DNA from: Methylobacterium sp. E-045
GTDB taxonomy: Bacteria > Pseudomonadota > Alphaproteobacteria > Rhizobiales > Beijerinckiaceae
DNA: 41,977 nt
Assembly: GCF_022829685.1 (NCBI RefSeq)
Contig: NZ_JAKSYE010000035.1
Location: forward strand, 1 to 41,977
Direction: 5' to 3'
In this document: positions 34,054 to 41,964 of the stretch, piece by piece
How the letters are laid out: each line of letters begins with the position of its first letter
How positions within the stretch are numbered: position 1 is the stretch's first letter
The notes under the pieces: generated by a model
What the model saw: only the letters and a program-made list of their open reading frames with translations
Databases searched by the model: none
Told to the model about the DNA's origin: nothing
Translations under genes and position numbers: made by a program

Positions 34054-35631
34054 TTACTTCGCCTTCTTGATCACGGCCGGACGCAGGAGGAAGGCGGGTA
34101 CGTGCTCGCCCAGTCCCAGCGGCGTGTCTCCGTCTTCGTCGTCCCGGCGGCGGGGTGCGGGACGGCGTTCGTCGCGGCCACGGTCAGACGCGGGCTTGCG
34201 CTGCTCCGCGCCACGATGGTCCTGCGCGGGACGCGACGGCTCGCGCCGACGCGGGGCCTCACGCTGCGTCTCCGCCGCCTCCTCGTGGGCCACGGGCTCG
34301 GCGACGGCGGCCTCGGCCCGTGCCGGCTCGGAATGCCGGGCGGGCGGGCGCTCGCGGGACGACGAGCGCCTCCCCTCGGGCTTGGCCGCCTCGGAGCGGC
34401 CGCCGTCGCCACCGCGCGAGCGCCGTGCGGCATCCCCGCCGCGTCCACGATGGCGGGTCCGGGTCTCCCCCTCTTCGACCTCCGCCGACGGCTCGGCCGC
34501 GGTGCCGAGATCACCTTCGGCCCAGGGGATCGGCTGGCCGATCAGGCTCTCGATGGCGGTCACCGAGCGCTCGTCGGAACGCGTCACCAGGGTGAAGGCA
34601 TGGCCGGCGCGGCCGGCGCGGCCGGTTCGCCCGATGCGGTGGACGTAATCCTCCGGATGATGCGGCACGTCGAAATTGAAGACGTGGCTCACCGCCGGGA
34701 TGTCGAGGCCACGGGCCGCCACGTCGCTGGCCACCAGCAGCGGAACCTCTCCGGAGCGGAAGCCGTCGAGGGCGATCGTGCGGGCGCGCTGGTCCATGTC
34801 GCCGTGCAGGGCCGCGACGTTGAAGCCGTGGCTCGCCAGCGACTTTTGCAGCAGCGCGACGTCGCGCTTGCGGTTGCAGAAGATGATGCCGTTGTTGAGT
34901 TCGGCCTCACCGCGGATGAGCCGGCGCAGGAGGTCGCGCTTCTCGTGACCTTCCGATCCCACGGCCACGAGCTTCTGCACGATCGTCGTCGCGGTGGAGG
35001 CGGGGCGGGCCACCTCGATCCGCTGCGGATTGTGCAGGAACACGTCGGCCAGCCGCTCGATCTCCGGCGGCATGGTGGCGGAGAAGAACAGGGTCTGACG
35101 GGTGAAGGGCACCATCTTCACGATGCGCTCGATATCGGGGATGAAGCCCATATCGAGCATCCGGTCGGCCTCGTCGATGACCAGGAGTTCGACGCCGGTG
35201 AGCAGGAGCTTGCCGCGCTCGAAATGGTCGAGCAGGCGGCCAGGCGTCGCGATCAGCACGTCGGCGCCCCGCATCAGCTTGGCATCCTGCTCGGCGAAGG
35301 AGACGCCGCCGATGATCAGGGCCACGTTGAGCTTGTGGTTCAGGCCGTAGCGGTCGAAATTCTCCACCACCTGGGCCGCGAGTTCGCGGGTCGGCTCCAG
35401 GATCAGGGTGCGCGGCATGCGGGCCCGCGCCCGGCCGTTCTCCAGCAGGGTGAGCATCGGAAGGGTGAAGGCGGCGGTCTTGCCGGTCCCGGTCTGGGCG
35501 ATGCCGAGGACGTCGCGGCGTGCCAGAACGTGCGGGATGGCTTGAGCCTGGATCGGCGTCGGGTCCGTGTAGCCCGCGGCCGTGACGGCCTGGAGGACCT
35601 TGTCGCTCAATCCGAGGTCGGCAAAAGACAT
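34054..35631 (-). CDS. DEAD-box RNA helicase (RhlE/CsdA-like)
   Basis: The 525-residue protein has every DEAD-box motif: Q motif YTDPTPIQAQAIP, AQTGTGKTAAF, PTRELAAQ, TPGRLLD, DEADRMLD, SAT, and HRIGRTGRAGR. The helicase core is about 370 residues. The last 150 or so residues are low-complexity and Arg/Glu/Ala-rich, as in RhlE-type proteins, and end in AFLLRPAVIKKAK. It would unwind structured RNA in ribosome assembly or mRNA decay. A good promoter lies about 135 bp upstream, giving a long leader, a feature often seen in cold-induced helicase genes. Stop 34054, start ATG 35631 preceded by ACATCAGCAT without a clear ribosome site. Confidence 0.93.
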   Translation of the reverse strand: MSFADLGLSDKVLQAVTAAGYTDPTPIQAQAIPHVLARRDVLGIAQTGTGKTAAFTLPMLTLLENGRARARMPRTLILEPTRELAAQVVENFDRYGLNHKLNVALIIGGVSFAEQDAKLMRGADVLIATPGRLLDHFERGKLLLTGVELLVIDEADRMLDMGFIPDIERIVKMVPFTRQTLFFSATMPPEIERLADVFLHNPQRIEVARPASTATTIVQKLVAVGSEGHEKRDLLRRLIRGEAELNNGIIFCNRKRDVALLQKSLASHGFNVAALHGDMDQRARTIALDGFRSGEVPLLVASDVAARGLDIPAVSHVFNFDVPHHPEDYVHRIGRTGRAGRAGHAFTLVTRSDERSVTAIESLIGQPIPWAEGDLGTAAEPSAEVEEGETRTRHRGRGGDAARRSRGGDGGRSEAAKPEGRRSSSRERPPARHSEPARAEAAVAEPVAHEEAAETQREAPRRREPSRPAQDHRGAEQRKPASDRGRDERRPAPRRRDDEDGDTPLGLGEHVPAFLLRPAVIKKAK

Positions 35632-35764
35632 ATGCTGATGTGAACCGTTGCGCGCGGAAACTCATACCGGTCCGCGCGGAGAAGATCGTCGTGAGCCAGG
35701 CTTCGAGGTCCGTTCGAAAAGGATCGCTCGAACACTAGACCAGCCGCGCACACGCGTTGCGGGA

Positions 35765-35792
35765 CACTTAGAGCCTTGAGGTGTCTTGTCAA
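35765..35792 (-). promoter_or_regulatory. Promoter and long leader of the DEAD-box helicase
   Basis: On the minus strand TTGACA (35787-35792) is followed after 16 bp by TAAGTG (35765-35770). Transcription would start near 35758, leaving a leader of about 125 bases. The 320-bp gap 35632-35951 otherwise holds only the upstream region of the permease gene, which has AAGGAGGACC before its ATG; no gene or riboswitch was recognised. Confidence 0.55.
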
Positions 35793-35951
35793 TCGACCAC
35801 GGGCCAAGCACCTTCGCTTATCCGGTGCATACCGCACCCGATGGGATACCGGCCGAGGGTGTGCGTGCCCCCTGCGCTGGCACATGCCCTGCTTGGGCCG
35901 AAGCTCCTCGGACAGGGACTTTGGCCCTCTCGATGAAGGAGGACCGGGCCC

Positions 35952-37454
35952 ATGTCACACAGCGCGTCGATCGCCGAACCGGCCGCGTCCGGAGGCGCCG
36001 TTCCGGGATCCCATGCGGATGTGGTGATCAAACCCGGTTACGACGACCGTCTCACCAACGAGGATCTGGCTCCTCTCAGGAAGCAGACCTGGGGCACCTA
36101 TAACTTCTTCGCCTTCTGGATGTCGGACGTCCACAGTGTCGGCGGCTACATCACGGCGGGCAGCCTGTTCTCCCTCGGACTGGTGAGCTGGCAGGTACTG
36201 GTCTCGCTCCTCGTCGGCATCCTCATCGTGCAGTTCTTCTGCAACCTCGTGGCCAAGCCGAGCCAGGTCACGGGCACGCCCTATCCGGTGATCTGCCGGG
36301 CTTCCTTCGGCGTGAAGGGCGCCAACATCCCGGCCATCATCCGGGGGCTCATCGCGGTCGCCTGGTACGGCATCCAGACTTACCTCGCCTCCAGCGCCTT
36401 CATGATCGTCGCCTTGCGCTTCTACCCGGAGTTGAAGCCCTATGCCGACGTGACCCGGTTCGGCTTCGCCGGCCTGTCGAGCCTCGGCTGGGCGGCCTTC
36501 ATGGTCCTGTGGGTGATCCAGGCCCTGGTGTTCTGGCGCGGCATGGAGGCGATCCGCAAGTTCATCGATTGGGCCGGCCCCGCCGTCTACGTGGTGATGA
36601 TCTCACTGGCGGTCTACCTCGTGGCCAGGGCCGGCGTCTCGAATGTCGGCCTCACCCTGGGCGAGGTGAAGTACCAGGGCTGGGACGCCCTGCCGGTGAT
36701 GATCAACGCGGTCGCCCTGGTCGTCTCGTATTTCTCCGGGCCGATGCTGAATTTCGGCGACTTCTCACGCTACGGACGTTCGTTCCCCGCGGTGAAGGCC
36801 GGCAATTTCTGGGGCCTGCCGGTGAACTTCATCGGCTTCTCGCTGCTCACCGTCATCACCACCTCGTCGACGCTCCCGGTCTTCGGCCACCTCATCATCG
36901 ATCCGGTGGAGACGGTGAGCAAAATCGACAACACCTACGCCGTGGTGCTCGGCGCCTTCACCTTCATGACGGCGACGATCGGCATCAACATCGTGGCCAA
37001 CTTCGTCTCGCCGGCCTTCGATTTCTCGAACGTGGCGCCGCAGCACATCAGCTGGCGCATGGGCGGCATGATCGCCGCCGTGGCCTCGATCTTCATCACC
37101 CCGTGGAACCTCTACAACAACCCGGCCGTGATCCATTACACGCTCGACATCCTCGGCGCGTTCATCGGCCCGCTCTTCGGCATCCTGATCGCCGACTTCT
37201 TCGTGGTGCGGAAGCAGCACGTGGTCGTGGACGACCTCTACACGATGAGCCCGACGGGCACGTATTGGTACGATGGCGGCTACAACCGCGCCGCCATCTT
37301 CAGCGTCATCCCCTCCGCGCTGGTGCCGGTGCTCTGCGCCGTCATCCCGGCACTGGGAAGCCTGGCGAATTTCAGCTGGTTCATCGGCGTGGCCCTGGGC
37401 TTCTCGATCTATGTCGTCCTGATGCGTAAGACGGCGGTCGCGGCCAAGGCCTGA
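35952..37454 (+). CDS. NCS1-family nucleobase/hydantoin permease
   Basis: The 500-residue protein has about 12 membrane segments and NCS1 features: LTNEDLAPLRKQTWGTYNFFAFWMSD at residues 33-58, TGTPYPVICRASFGVKGANIPAIIRGLIAVAWYGIQTYLA, and FSGPMLNFGDFSRYGRS. NCS1 carriers import purines, cytosine, allantoin or hydantoins with sodium or protons. The gene stands 17 bp before a hydantoin-racemase-like gene, suggesting a hydantoin, allantoin or related ureide as substrate (inference). AAGGAGG precedes the ATG at 35952. The C-terminal loop IADFFVVRKQHVVVDDLY is typical of the family. Confidence 0.93.
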   Translation: MSHSASIAEPAASGGAVPGSHADVVIKPGYDDRLTNEDLAPLRKQTWGTYNFFAFWMSDVHSVGGYITAGSLFSLGLVSWQVLVSLLVGILIVQFFCNLVAKPSQVTGTPYPVICRASFGVKGANIPAIIRGLIAVAWYGIQTYLASSAFMIVALRFYPELKPYADVTRFGFAGLSSLGWAAFMVLWVIQALVFWRGMEAIRKFIDWAGPAVYVVMISLAVYLVARAGVSNVGLTLGEVKYQGWDALPVMINAVALVVSYFSGPMLNFGDFSRYGRSFPAVKAGNFWGLPVNFIGFSLLTVITTSSTLPVFGHLIIDPVETVSKIDNTYAVVLGAFTFMTATIGINIVANFVSPAFDFSNVAPQHISWRMGGMIAAVASIFITPWNLYNNPAVIHYTLDILGAFIGPLFGILIADFFVVRKQHVVVDDLYTMSPTGTYWYDGGYNRAAIFSVIPSALVPVLCAVIPALGSLANFSWFIGVALGFSIYVVLMRKTAVAAKA

Positions 37455-37471
37455 CCGGAGATCGATTCCCG

Positions 37472-38200
37472 TTGCGCATCCTCCTCATCAACCCCAACAC
37501 GACCGCCTCCGTCACCGAGCTCGTGGCCGGGCACGCACGGCGGGTGGCGGGCGACTCCGCCGAGTTCGTGCCGGTCACCGGGCGCTTCGGCGCGCGCTAC
37601 ATCGCCAGCCGTGCGGCTTCCGCGATCGCGGCCCATGCCGCCCTCGACGCGCTGGCCGAGCATGCGGAGGGCTGCGACGCGGTCTATCTCGCCTGTTTCG
37701 GCGATCCGGGGCTCGGGGCGCTCCGCGAGATCTCCCCCCTCCCGGTGGTGGGGATGGCGGAAGCCTCGTGCCTTGCCGCCACCGCGCGGGGAGGGCGCTT
37801 TGCCATCGTCACCGGGGGCGCCCTGTGGGGGCCGATGCTGGAGGAATTCGTGGCGGCGATCGGCCTGTCCGACAAACTCGCCGCCATCCGCACCATCGCT
37901 CCCACCGGAGACCGCATCGCCCGGGACCCCGAGGCGGCCCTGGCGGATCTGGCCGCCGCCTGCACGACCTGCGCCCTCCGGGACGGGGCGGATGTGGTGA
38001 TCCTCGGCGGGGCAGCGCTCGCCGGCCTCGCCGAACGCATCCAGCCGCAGGTGCCGGTGCCCGTCCTGTGTTCGGTGGAGGTGGGCACCCGCGCGGTCCT
38101 CGCCGCCGCGATCTGCGGCTTGCCGCCGGGCCAGCCGGCACCGTCCCTCGAGAGCATCGGCCTGTCGCCGTCCCTGACCGAGCGGCTGGCGCAGGACTGA
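37472..38200 (+). CDS. Hydantoin racemase-like Asp/Glu racemase family protein
   Basis: The 242-residue protein starts with RILLINPNTTASVTE, typical of hydantoin and allantoin racemases, and has Cys75 in VYLACFGDPG. The second catalytic Cys, expected in an LGC motif near residue 180, is glycine (VVILGGAAL). With one catalytic cysteine missing, classical two-base racemisation is doubtful; it may be a subfamily with another activity. The TTG at 37472 has GGAG about 11 bases upstream; no in-frame ATG precedes the conserved start. It is almost certainly cotranscribed with the NCS1 permease. Confidence 0.85.
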   Translation: MRILLINPNTTASVTELVAGHARRVAGDSAEFVPVTGRFGARYIASRAASAIAAHAALDALAEHAEGCDAVYLACFGDPGLGALREISPLPVVGMAEASCLAATARGGRFAIVTGGALWGPMLEEFVAAIGLSDKLAAIRTIAPTGDRIARDPEAALADLAAACTTCALRDGADVVILGGAALAGLAERIQPQVPVPVLCSVEVGTRAVLAAAICGLPPGQPAPSLESIGLSPSLTERLAQD

Positions 38201-38265
38201 AGGAGACCCGCAGCCGATGACCGTGCGTGCCGGAAGGCACTTGCGGGCGGACACCGGATCGGCTT

Positions 38266-38282
38266 ACTTTGCGATACAAAGT
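38266..38282. promoter_or_regulatory. Operator palindrome before the membrane protein/regulator operon
   Basis: ACTTTG-CGATA-CAAAGT is a perfect 6-bp inverted repeat with a 5-base spacer, 17 bases before the ATG of the membrane protein. The same pattern recurs over the prenyltransferase start, which points to a common regulator, most simply the winged-helix protein encoded between them. Confidence 0.75.
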
Positions 38283-38299
38283 TGATTCGGGAGCGTCGG

Positions 38300-38911
38300 A
38301 TGTCCGATCTCGACAAGGCCCTGGCCGATATCGTGGCGATCCGCGCGCAGCTCGCCCGCGGCGACGCCTTCTGCGGGTTCGGGCCCTCCGCCATCGCGGC
38401 CACGGGCGTCCTCGCTCTCGGCACCGCCCTGGCACAGCATGTCTGGCTCGACGACCCGACCGGGGAGCCGCTGCTGTTCCTCGGCGGCTGGATCGCCGCC
38501 GCCCTGGCCTCCGCCGGCCTCATCGGCGCCGAGATGCGAGCCCGTTCGCGGCGAGACCATGCGGGGCTCACCGACACGGCGATCGTGAACGCGGTTGAGC
38601 AATTCCTGCCTGCGGGCGCGGCGGGCGCCCTGCTCGCCCTGGTCCTGGTCCGGGTCTCTCCGGAGAACCTCTGGATGCTGCCCGGCCTGTGGCAGATGCT
38701 GGTGAGCCTCGGGCTCTTCGCCTCGGTGCGGTCCCTGCCGAAGGGCGTCGCGCTGCCGGGCGCCTGGTACATGGTGGCGGGCCTCGCCGTCCTGATGCTG
38801 GGAAGCGCCGACCACGCCCTCTCGCCCTGGACCATGGGCCTGCCCTTCGCCATCGGCCAGTTCCTCATGGCCGCGATCCTCTACCGTGCCCGGGAGGAGA
38901 CCGATGCCTGA
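38300..38911 (+). CDS. Multi-pass membrane protein paired with a winged-helix regulator
   Basis: The 203-residue protein begins with a soluble stretch (DLDKALADIVAIRAQLARGDAFCGFGP) and then has about six hydrophobic segments grouped in pairs: SAIAATGVLALGTAL, FLGGWIAAALASAGLIG, a middle pair, and MVAGLAVLMLGSA. Short polar loops separate them. I do not recognise the family by function. GGGAG precedes the ATG at 38300. Its 3' end overlaps the regulator gene by 8 bp, a sign that the two act together. The palindromic operator stands 17 bp upstream of its start. Confidence 0.75.
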   Translation: MSDLDKALADIVAIRAQLARGDAFCGFGPSAIAATGVLALGTALAQHVWLDDPTGEPLLFLGGWIAAALASAGLIGAEMRARSRRDHAGLTDTAIVNAVEQFLPAGAAGALLALVLVRVSPENLWMLPGLWQMLVSLGLFASVRSLPKGVALPGAWYMVAGLAVLMLGSADHALSPWTMGLPFAIGQFLMAAILYRAREETDA

Positions 38912-39272
38912 GGCCCCCTTCGCTTATGACGGCCTCGACCGGGTCATTCACGAGAAGGCCCGGCTCGGCCTCCTCACCTCGCTGATGGCGGCCCCGAAGG
39001 GCCTCGCCTTCGGCGACCTGAAGCAGCTCTGCGGCCTCACCGACGGCAATCTCAGCCGCCACCTCCAGGTGCTGCAGGAGGCCGGCCTTGTGGAGATCCG
39101 CAAAGGTCATGGCACGGGCCAGGGCGGCACGCGGCCGCTCACCACCTGCCACCTGACGCAGGCCGGGCGCACGCGCTTCCTCGATTACCTCGCCGTCCTG
39201 GAACAAGTGGTCCGGGACGCCGCCAAGGCAGCCGAAACCGCGAGCCTTCCCCTCGTCGTTCGACCGGCCTGA
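38904..39272 (+). CDS. Winged-helix transcriptional regulator (HTH_34-like)
   Basis: The 122-residue protein has [52 protein letters not shown], a helix-turn-helix of the ArsR/MarR-like PF13601 (HTH_34) type, with the recognition helix around [12 protein letters not shown] wing ([19 protein letters not shown]) follows. No metal-binding cysteine pair is present. These small regulators usually control the adjacent membrane gene. The CTTTG-N5-CAAAG palindromes at 38266 and 39304 are the best candidates for its binding sites; this link is inference. A T-rich tract at 39283-39293 lies after its stop. Confidence 0.85.
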   Translation: MPEAPFAYDGLDRVIHEKARLGLLTSLMAAPKGLAFGDLKQLCGLTDGNLSRHLQVLQEAGLVEIRKGHGTGQGGTRPLTTCHLTQAGRTRFLDYLAVLEQVVRDAAKAAETASLPLVVRPA

Positions 39273-39303
39273 CACCCGAAATCCGTCTTTTTTTGCCAAG
39301 GAG

Positions 39304-39319
39304 CTTTGTGATGCAAAGT
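39304..39319. promoter_or_regulatory. Second palindrome, over the prenyltransferase start codon
   Basis: CTTTG-TGATG-CAAAG (39304-39318, extended by T) copies the operator at 38266. The ATG of the prenyltransferase (39311) is in the spacer and AAGGAG lies immediately before, so a bound regulator would block entry of RNA polymerase, and the RNA hairpin could block ribosomes. Confidence 0.7.
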
Positions 39320-40015
39320 GAACAGACACCTGGACTGCATGTCGGGATCATCATGGACGGCAACGGGCGCTGGGCCTCGTCGCGCGGCCTGCCCCGCGCA
39401 CTCGGCCACAGGGAGGGTGTCGAGGCGATCCGCCGGATCGTCGAGGCAGCGCCCAAGCGCGGAATCGGTACCCTCACCCTTTACGCCTTCTCCTGCGACA
39501 ACTGGCGACGCCCGGAAGCGGAGGTCTCCGCCCTGATGGGGCTGCTCCGGCTCTACCTCCGCAACGAGGTCTCCCGATTGGTGGAGAACGGTGTGCGGCT
39601 CAGCGTGATCGGCCGACGCGACCGTCTGCCGGATGGCCTCGCCGCCGCCATCGGCCGCGCGGAGGCCGCGACCTTCGCCGGGAAGGCCCTGCATCTGCGG
39701 ATCGCCGTCGATTATTCCGCCCGCGACGCCATCCTGGCCGCCGCGCTTTCCAGCGATCCCGGCATCACGCGCGCCGCCTTCTCGGCCCTGGTGACCGGCG
39801 ATACCTGCGTCCCCGAGGTCGATCTCGTGATCCGCACCAGCGGCGAGCAGCGGCTCTCCGATTTCCTGCTCTGGGAGAGCGCCTACGCCGAACTCCACTT
39901 CACGCACCGCCACTGGCCGGATTTCGACGCCGGCGACCTCGACGAGGCGCTCGCCGCATACCGGTGCCGCGACCGCCGCTTCGGCGGGCTGGATACCGGC
40001 TCCGTGGCCGCTTGA
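39311..40015 (+). CDS. uppS: Cis-prenyltransferase (undecaprenyl diphosphate synthase family)
   Basis: The 234-residue protein carries all UppS motifs: [26 protein letters not shown] with catalytic Asp16, [29 protein letters not shown], and [36 protein letters not shown]. The family joins isopentenyl units in cis to form undecaprenyl diphosphate or shorter polyprenols. CDNW replaces the usual TENW, and the neighbours are not the standard frr-uppS-cdsA set, so this may be a second, specialised copy. AAGGAG lies seven bases before the ATG. It is 29 bp before the radical SAM gene and probably cotranscribed. Confidence 0.85.
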   Translation: MQSEQTPGLHVGIIMDGNGRWASSRGLPRALGHREGVEAIRRIVEAAPKRGIGTLTLYAFSCDNWRRPEAEVSALMGLLRLYLRNEVSRLVENGVRLSVIGRRDRLPDGLAAAIGRAEAATFAGKALHLRIAVDYSARDAILAAALSSDPGITRAAFSALVTGDTCVPEVDLVIRTSGEQRLSDFLLWESAYAELHFTHRHWPDFDAGDLDEALAAYRCRDRRFGGLDTGSVAA

Positions 40016-40044
40016 GAGCATCGAGACAGCGGAGAGGGAAAGCC

Positions 40045-41583
40045 ATGCGCATCGTCCTCGTCAACGTGCCCCACCCGGCCATCGGCAGCCGCATCCCCGA
40101 CGACCATCTCCCACCCCTGGGGCTTCTCGCCATCGGCGGCCCGCTCATCGACGACGGACACGAGGTTCGCCTGATCGACGGCGAGTTCGGCCCGATGGAC
40201 CCGGACGCCATCGTGGCGAAGGTTCTGGTCTTCCGTCCCGATGCCGTCCTGTTCGGGCATTCCGGCTCGACCTCGGGCCATCCGGTCATCGCCGACATCG
40301 CATCACGACTGGCGAGCGCCCGGCCGGGGCTCACCATCGTCTATGGCGGGGTGTTCCCAACCTACCACTGGCGCGAGATCCTGAAGGACGAGCCCTACGT
40401 CACCGCCATCGTGCGCGGGGAGGGCGAGGAGACGGCGCGCCGGCTGATGGCCGCCCTCTCGGGCCGAACGCCCCTGGCCTGCGTGCCCGGTATCGCCTTT
40501 CGCAGCGGCGACGGCCCCCATGCCACACAGGCCGCGCCGGTGATCCGCGACCTCGACGCCTACCGCGTCGGCTGGGAACTCATCGACCATGCTCGCTACA
40601 GTTATTGGGGCGGCCTGCGCGCCGTCGTCGTGCAGTTCTCACGCGGCTGTCCGCATCTCTGCAATTATTGCGGTCAGCGCGGCTTCTGGACCCGCTGGCG
40701 CCACCGCGACCCGGTGACGTTCGCCAGGGAACTGGCCCGGCTCCATCGCGACCACGGGGTGCGGGTCATCAACTTCGCGGACGAGAACCCCACAGTGTCG
40801 AAGAAGGCGTGGCAGGTCTTCCTCGAAACGCTGATCGCGGAGGATGTGGACCTCATCCTGGTGGGCTCGACCCGCGCCGACGACATCGTGCGCGACGCCG
40901 ACATCCTGCATCTCTACAAGCGTGCCGGCTGGACGCGCTTCCTCCTCGGGTTGGAGAGCACCGACGAGGCGACGCTCGCGCGCATCCGGAAGGGCGGCGC
41001 CACCACCACGGACCGCGAGGCGATCCGTCTGCTGCGCCGCCACGGCATCCTCTCCATGGCGACCTGGGTCGTCGGGTTCGAGGAGGAGACGGACCGGGAT
41101 TACTGGCGCGGCCTGCGCCAGCTCCTGTCCTACGATCCCGACCAGATCCAGATGCTCTACGTGACGCCCCATCGCTGGACGCCGTATTTCAGCCTCGCCG
41201 CCGATCGGCGCGTGATCCAGACCGACCGCCGCCGCTGGGACTACAAGCAGCAGGTGCTGGCAACCCGTCACATGGCGCCGTGGCGGGTGCTGCTGTGGTT
41301 CAAGTTCATCGAGGTGGCGGTCCAGGCTCGCCCGCGTGCGCTCGCGCGCGTCCTGTTCCATCGCGATGCCGGGCTGCGCCACGCCATGCGCTGGTACACG
41401 CGGATGGGGCGACGGGTATGGCCTTACGAGATCAGGAACTTTCTGCGCGACCCGCTGGTCGAGAACGGTCCGAGCGTGGCCGAATTCTGGGGTGAACCGC
41501 AGGAGAGCGAGGAAGAATCGATGGTCGCCGCCATTGCGGAACGGCTGCCCAAGACGGCGCCGCTCGGCGCCGATGCGGTGTGA
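40045..41583 (+). CDS. bchE: B12-binding radical SAM protein, BchE-like
   Basis: The 512-residue protein has a cobalamin-binding domain at residues 1-140 (IVLVNVPHPAIGSRIPDD, VLFGHSGSTSG, IVYGGVFPTYHW, VRGEGEETARR) and a radical SAM domain with the CxxxCxxC cluster motif in FSRGCPHLCNYCGQRGFW. INFADENPTVSKKAW and GSTRADDIVRDADILHLYKRAG follow. The sequence resembles anaerobic magnesium-protoporphyrin monomethyl ester cyclase (BchE), which makes ring E of bacteriochlorophyll. It lacks the N-terminal GGAEIAGNWPPAW-type motif of classical BchE, so it may be a paralogue with a different substrate. GGAGAGGG precedes the ATG at 40045. No other bacteriochlorophyll gene is in the window. Confidence 0.7.
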   Translation: MRIVLVNVPHPAIGSRIPDDHLPPLGLLAIGGPLIDDGHEVRLIDGEFGPMDPDAIVAKVLVFRPDAVLFGHSGSTSGHPVIADIASRLASARPGLTIVYGGVFPTYHWREILKDEPYVTAIVRGEGEETARRLMAALSGRTPLACVPGIAFRSGDGPHATQAAPVIRDLDAYRVGWELIDHARYSYWGGLRAVVVQFSRGCPHLCNYCGQRGFWTRWRHRDPVTFARELARLHRDHGVRVINFADENPTVSKKAWQVFLETLIAEDVDLILVGSTRADDIVRDADILHLYKRAGWTRFLLGLESTDEATLARIRKGGATTTDREAIRLLRRHGILSMATWVVGFEEETDRDYWRGLRQLLSYDPDQIQMLYVTPHRWTPYFSLAADRRVIQTDRRRWDYKQQVLATRHMAPWRVLLWFKFIEVAVQARPRALARVLFHRDAGLRHAMRWYTRMGRRVWPYEIRNFLRDPLVENGPSVAEFWGEPQESEEESMVAAIAERLPKTAPLGADAV

Positions 41584-41592
41584 CAGTCTGCC

Positions 41593-41790
41593 TCAGATGA
41601 AGACGAAGAAAATTCCGAAGCTGGCGATGAATCCCGCCAGGGATACGGCCGAGAGGGCGAGGAACCGGGACGACGCGACCACCCCTTCGTCCTGACCATC
41701 GTCGATCGGCGAGAACGCACGGCCCGCCGCCTGCGACGCCCGGATGAGATCGTCATGGCGCACCATGCTCAAGGCCGAGGACAGAGCCAT
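41593..41790 (-). CDS. Small single-span membrane protein
   Basis: The 65-residue product begins ALSSALSMVRHDDLIRASQ, a probable amphipathic stretch, and ends in one membrane segment (FLALSAVSLAGFIASFGIFFVFI) with no residues after it. The cytoplasmic part is about 40 residues, mildly acidic. GGGGAG lies six to seven bases before the ATG at 41790, a strong sign that it is translated. No family is recognised. It converges on the BchE-like gene with a 9-bp gap between stops. Confidence 0.65.
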   Translation of the reverse strand: MALSSALSMVRHDDLIRASQAAGRAFSPIDDGQDEGVVASSRFLALSAVSLAGFIASFGIFFVFI

Positions 41791-41964
41791 GTCGATCTCC
41801 CCAATCAGAATTCATAACGTGCGTCAACGCACCAACTCAGGGTTGGTTCCGAATTGGCGGGGTCATTCGCCCGCCATGTGGCGCATCTGATTCAAGCTCG
41901 ATTGATCATGGAGCTGACGGGCGCAGCGCCTGGATGCCCCCGGGTCTTCGACGAGGGAAAGCTG

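Noticed and set aside
34155..34595. Plus-strand frames opposite the helicase tail
   Set aside because: The repetitive Arg/Ala/Ser-rich sequence mirrors the low-complexity tail of the DEAD-box protein.
35793..35951. Riboswitch before the NCS1 permease
   Set aside because: The leader is GC-rich with small stems, but no known purine, guanidine or other riboswitch core could be recognised.
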